From DASUBN01 sp964584665 (GTDB taxonomy: Bacteria > Pseudomonadota > Gammaproteobacteria > Natronospirales > REEB76), in contig CAZPAO010000006.1 of assembly GCA_964584665.1 (NCBI GenBank), positions 55,223 to 119,222 of the forward strand: a stretch of 64,000 nt of DNA, written 5' to 3'. Shown piece after piece: positions 59,905 through 64,000 of this stretch. Numbering within the stretch: position 1 is the stretch's first letter; each line of letters begins with the position of its first letter. Under the pieces are notes generated by a model. It was not told the origin of the DNA, made no database searches, and was given only the letters and a program-made list of their open reading frames with translations. Made by a program: the position numbers and the translations under genes.

Positions 59905-61593
59905 TTATGTCGCGCCCAAAAACTCAAGGGCGCGCTTAATGTAGGCCGGTATTTCGGCGACAGGCACTTTTAGCGTTGGCGCATCTAAGAGCGCCGCCAG
60001 TTCCTGAGCGAACTCGCCTTTTGACGTGTTATTTCTCAAAAACTCTTCTAAGAATTTATTTGCTTTCTGATCATTGCCACTAAGTAACGCGATGTCACTT
60101 CTAAGTTGCTTTCCATTTAGCGGATGAATCATCTCGAAAGCCGTCAGCATAAGTGCCAACATAGTGGGCGCCCGCGCCAATTCATGCTCAAACGTTATTT
60201 CAGAGTATTCCACTCTCAAGTTATTAATGTGTAACTCGTTGGCCTTAAGAGTTTTTGTGGTATTCGACAATTCAGCACCAAGACTTTTGCAGTCGCCGTC
60301 CGTCAGAATTGCAATGGGCACTGTTATTCTTTTATCTCCAAATAAGGGAAGGAAAGTGTTGAAATTCAACCCGTCAACATTCAATACAGTAACCGCGCCT
60401 TTCTTTAAGGAAATTCCTAGGTGTTTTGCCAAAAGCGGAATTATTAATGCCTCAGAGATTCCTTCAACCATTAATATGCGCTTAGCGAAAAAAAGTTCGC
60501 CACGTGTTGCATCAAGAAATCTCTGAAGCTTTTTCTTTAATCCTTCATCAATAGCCAGAGAACACATGGATACTACTCGTATCTCTCCATTTGTTTCGAA
60601 CATAGACACTACTGAGTCAATCGGAGCTTGACTGGCCAATATAGGTGAGTGGCTGCTGGCGATTACTTGCACGTCGTTGCCACTGTTTTGAGCCGATACT
60701 TGTGCGAGGTAGTCTAGAAGCAACACCTGCAAGTGTGGATGCAAGTGAGCTTCTGGCTCTTCGATTAAAATCGAGCGATAGGCATAATTATCACCTCGGC
60801 GCAAAGTGCCCAAAGTAGCTGATGTGAAGATTAGGTTGTTGTAGCCAAGTCCATTCAAAGAGAATGGCAGTTCGTCTACACGTGGTTGAAGACCAGCAAT
60901 TATTCGATGGAAGGTTGGATCAGTAAAAATTAGCTCTGTTTCCTGAGAAAGCTCTTTACCCGCAATTAGGAGCATCTGATCGTTAATGTCCTTCTTCGCA
61001 GCAACAACCTGCTCCAATTTTTGGATTGCCTCATTTGCGTTCTTTGCAATACCCTCGAACTTCTCGTAGTCAGATTCTTCAGTGATGCTGTCAATCAAAC
61101 GAGACACTTGGGAATTCCGACCTGGTCGCAGACCCGACTCTGGATCCCGAAGGGGACGAAGATATATCGATGATATGAAATCGTATACTTTGGAAGGGAG
61201 CATGCCGCCTTCAGTTTCGCCTCCCCACATTTTGACGCTTGATCTTCGAGAATGTTTGTTGAATTCGACTCGTGCATTGAATCGGATTTCGAATTTTCCA
61301 TCTCCAAGATCGATGAGGCACTCTTGGAAATTTACTTCATCTTCTTCTTTCAAATCGCAAAAAGTACAAGACACTTCTATTGGCAAGTAATCCGAACCAT
61401 TTTTAAAGTCGTCTTCATTCAATCTCAACGTCTCAAAGTCTCTGCTCGAAAAGAGCAGTAGTCGCAGCGCATCTATGACCGCAGTTTTGCCGACGTTGTT
61501 TTCGCCAACGATTACGGATAGGCCACGGGGAAAATTGATGGTTAGTTCTGAAATCTTTCGGAAGTTCTTTATCTGTAATTCCCTTAAACGCAT
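59905..61593 (-). CDS. gajA: Gabija nuclease GajA (OLD-family ATPase-TOPRIM)
   Basis: 562 residues, close to the usual GajA length. ATPase: Walker A GENNVGKT (30-37), signature-like LNGLGYNN (246-253), Walker B ILIEEPEAHLHPH (275-287), SSHS switch. TOPRIM: E377 in LMVEGISEA and the DGD pair D432/D434 in ILTDGDC. Gabija GajA nicks DNA when nucleotide levels fall during phage growth. With gajB immediately behind it on the same strand the two-gene Gabija layout is complete. Ribosome site AAGGGA. Confidence 0.88.
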   Translation of the reverse strand: MRLRELQIKNFRKISELTINFPRGLSVIVGENNVGKTAVIDALRLLLFSSRDFETLRLNEDDFKNGSDYLPIEVSCTFCDLKEEDEVNFQECLIDLGDGKFEIRFNARVEFNKHSRRSSVKMWGGETEGGMLPSKVYDFISSIYLRPLRDPESGLRPGRNSQVSRLIDSITEESDYEKFEGIAKNANEAIQKLEQVVAAKKDINDQMLLIAGKELSQETELIFTDPTFHRIIAGLQPRVDELPFSLNGLGYNNLIFTSATLGTLRRGDNYAYRSILIEEPEAHLHPHLQVLLLDYLAQVSAQNSGNDVQVIASSHSPILASQAPIDSVVSMFETNGEIRVVSMCSLAIDEGLKKKLQRFLDATRGELFFAKRILMVEGISEALIIPLLAKHLGISLKKGAVTVLNVDGLNFNTFLPLFGDKRITVPIAILTDGDCKSLGAELSNTTKTLKANELHINNLRVEYSEITFEHELARAPTMLALMLTAFEMIHPLNGKQLRSDIALLSGNDQKANKFLEEFLRNNTSKGEFAQELAALLDAPTLKVPVAEIPAYIKRALEFLGAT

Positions 61594-61680
61594 ATAGCAC
61601 CATCCCTTGGAGCAAGAACTGGGGATCCCCTAATACATGCTAAGCACTCTTGCCGTTTACTCCAAGACCCCTTGGATGCC

Positions 61681-61732
61681 GCCGAGCACTGAAGCTCGCA
61701 AGGCTGGCCCGCAGGGGCGAAGCCAGGGGCCG
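61681..61732. repeat. GCCGAGCACTG element, copy 1 (upstream of gajA)
   Basis: About 52 bases beginning GCCGAGCACTG and ending AGG-GCCG, repeated at 62280-62332 with about two thirds identity. G+C-rich again after the island; marks its right edge. Confidence 0.5.
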
Positions 61733-61825
61733 CGGCGCAGCCGCGGGCGGGCGTACAGGGCCCTATAGGGGAGTACGCCCTGGGCTTTCAAGCGGAGCAG
61801 GATCGTGCAGCTTGAAAGCGAGCCC

Positions 61826-62230
61826 TCAAGAGAGTTTTTGCAGCTTCGTGGCAAATTCCAAATCCTCGGTCTTCCACGCCATCACAGTCTTATAGCTCTG
61901 TTCCAGCCAGCTCAATAGATTGATGCGTAGCGCCGGAGGGGAGACAGGCTCAGTGACGAATTCCATCTTCAGACATCTATCTGATTCGCTATCACGCCAG
62001 GCATATGCTCCGACGATAAAGGTCAGCGGTTCTTCGTTTTTCAGGTATATCTGAATCTTCCTGTGCAATTCATCAACTATCGTCAAGGATCGTTCCGGCC
62101 AAGCGTGATCGTTGCTGGAAAACTTCATCTTGTGATTTTCAGCGAAGGCCCTAATCACTGGGTCAAGCTCAACAAGCGGAGCCTCCAAACGGTCCCACTC
62201 TTCTTTAGGTCCGTGATGTCCATTCGGCAT
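61826..62230 (-). CDS. Hypothetical protein between two repeat copies
   Basis: 134 residues from the ATG at 62230 (GGGAGAG, spacing 6). Mostly alpha/beta: SLTIVDELHRKIQIYLKNEEPLTFIVGAYAWRD, then RCLKMEFVTEP and a helical end SWLEQSYKTVMAWKTEDLEFATKL. No recognised family. Intermediate base composition; flanked by two similar repeats, so probably part of the mobile segment. Confidence 0.55.
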   Translation of the reverse strand: MPNGHHGPKEEWDRLEAPLVELDPVIRAFAENHKMKFSSNDHAWPERSLTIVDELHRKIQIYLKNEEPLTFIVGAYAWRDSESDRCLKMEFVTEPVSPPALRINLLSWLEQSYKTVMAWKTEDLEFATKLQKLS

Positions 62231-62279
62231 GACTTCTCTCCCGTGTTGTCTAGATTCTAACGCCCAACCCGTAGCGCGC

Positions 62280-62332
62280 GCCGAGCACTGCCGCGAGCAA
62301 AGGCAGCCCGCCAGGGGCAAAGGCAGGAGCCG
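62280..62332. repeat. GCCGAGCACTG element, copy 2
   Basis: Same orientation as copy 1 at 61681. Preceded by TCTAACGCCCAACC. The gene at 61826 lies between the copies. Confidence 0.5.
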
Positions 62333-62419
62333 AGCCCGCGCGAAGGGCCAAGGATGGCCCGTGAGCGCGGCTCTGCTGCGAGCAAGGAGCGGAGGGACGG
62401 CGCTGCTTCGGCGCCCCGC

Positions 62420-62478
62420 GCTCCGGGAGAATGGTTTGGGGCACCTTTGCCGAAACAAAGGTGCCTCGCTCCCGGGAG
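62420..62478. other. Nested hairpin, possible structured RNA or repeat end
   Basis: Inner stem GGCACCTTTG (62440-62449) with CAAAGGTGCC (62456-62465), loop CCGAAA. Outer arms CTCCGGGAG (62421-62429) and CTCCCGGGAG (62469-62478). No T tract. Nature unknown. Confidence 0.45.
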
Positions 62479-62522
62479 GGAGTGAAATGCGACTTAGGCA
62501 GGGATGCCGTTCCCAAGATCAC

Positions 62523-62600
62523 GGGGTAGCTCCGCCACCTCCCCGACTCCACGTCCCTGTTCCGTCGGCCGGCCCGCCCGCGGTCCTGCGCGGTCGCGCG
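62523..62600. repeat. Dispersed hairpin-rich repeat, copy 3 (right of the island)
   Basis: GGGGTAGCTCCGCCACC, then GTCGGCCGGCCCGCCCGCGG, same order and orientation as copies at 51876 and 52909 but more diverged. Confidence 0.6.
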
Positions 62601-62659
62601 CCGCATGCGGCGCGCCCATGTCCCCACCCATGCCCATCTGATGCGGAATGGCCGGCGCA

Positions 62660-62691
62660 TAAAAGGAAAGGCCCCACTCTCGTGGGGCCTT
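62660..62691 (-). terminator. groEL terminator
   Basis: 10-bp stem (62668-62677 with 62682-62691, loop TCTC) followed on the minus strand by TCCTTTTA. 34 bases past the groEL stop codon. Confidence 0.85.
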
Positions 62692-62724
62692 CCATTTAGT
62701 CGATTTCGAATCAGCGTCTGCTGA

Positions 62725-63999
<1,275 letters not shown>

Positions 64000-64000
64000 G

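Larger units (their letters stand above)
62231..62724. other. 494-base intergenic region with repeats and hairpins
   Basis: No supported gene. Contains the second GCCGAGCACTG element (62280-62332), a nested hairpin (62420-62478), the third dispersed repeat (62523-62600) and the groEL terminator. Open frames through it are artefacts of high G+C. Confidence 0.6.

Noticed and set aside
62240..62335. Integron attC-like site (TCTAACGCCCAACC...) beside the Cys-cluster and hypothetical genes
   Set aside because: No matching GTTAG-type 3' core or integrase is visible; kept only as a repeat.

Overview
The window is bacterial chromosome with tightly packed, high-G+C, mostly single-strand-run genes. 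A 20-base E. coli-type SOS box in front of a DNA polymerase IV gene, a groEL fragment at the right edge and many small envelope, stress and exporter genes point to a gammaproteobacterium. A Xanthomonadales- or Steroidobacterales-like lineage is my guess only. No rRNA, tRNA, CRISPR array, IS transposase or integrase was recognised.

Region by region. 1-6.2 kb: end of a di-haem cytochrome c peroxidase-like gene, an MBL hydrolase/ornithine cyclodeaminase-like pair, a serine beta-lactamase-like enzyme and a membrane protein with a degenerate GGDEF domain. 6.5-10.1 kb: two paralogous lipoproteins built of bacterial Ig-like repeats. 10.2-17.5 kb: VOC protein, DoxX, a DMT exporter operon, a divergent LysE/MocR pair, a thioesterase-like protein, a FAD protein and a GlsB/YeaQ membrane protein. 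17.7-22.8 kb: SOS-regulated dinB, a sorbosone dehydrogenase-like lipoprotein, a complete hemerythrin, a 24-residue membrane peptide, a multi-TM protein and an orphan TnsA-like protein. 23-31 kb: zinc-ribbon/HEFGH membrane protein, cupin, exported methyltransferase, two hemerythrin-fold paralogues behind a shared 44-base upstream element, TetR, and a TPR/membrane-protein run. 31-36 kb: a rhomboid-Sel1 fusion and a GlxA-like regulator divergent from a DMT exporter/cysteine hydrolase pair. 36-45.5 kb: TetR and membrane proteins, a second exported methyltransferase, an MDR oxidoreductase, a glycine-zipper lipoprotein, a PEP-mutase-like enzyme and a large beta-helix protein. 45.6-53 kb: esterase, coiled-coil protein, GNAT, a third hemerythrin-like paralogue, a hydrolase lacking its nucleophile, and a duplicated divergent gene pair.

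53.1-61.6 kb is clearly A+T-richer and reads as a horizontally acquired defence island. It holds a Gabija system (gajA-gajB), an ApeA-like HEPN protein, and several uncharacterised membrane or coiled-coil proteins that could form further defence modules. Related direct repeats lie on both sides of it, and after the right-hand copy the chromosome resumes with groEL.

The points I find most worth following are: the unknown genes next to ApeA and Gabija; three consecutive genes (41.2-42.7 kb) whose ribosome binding sites lie in predicted hairpins; a dispersed repeat that has landed in the Pro-rich tails of two paralogous secreted proteins; and the hemerythrin-like paralogues, each of which has lost different iron ligands.
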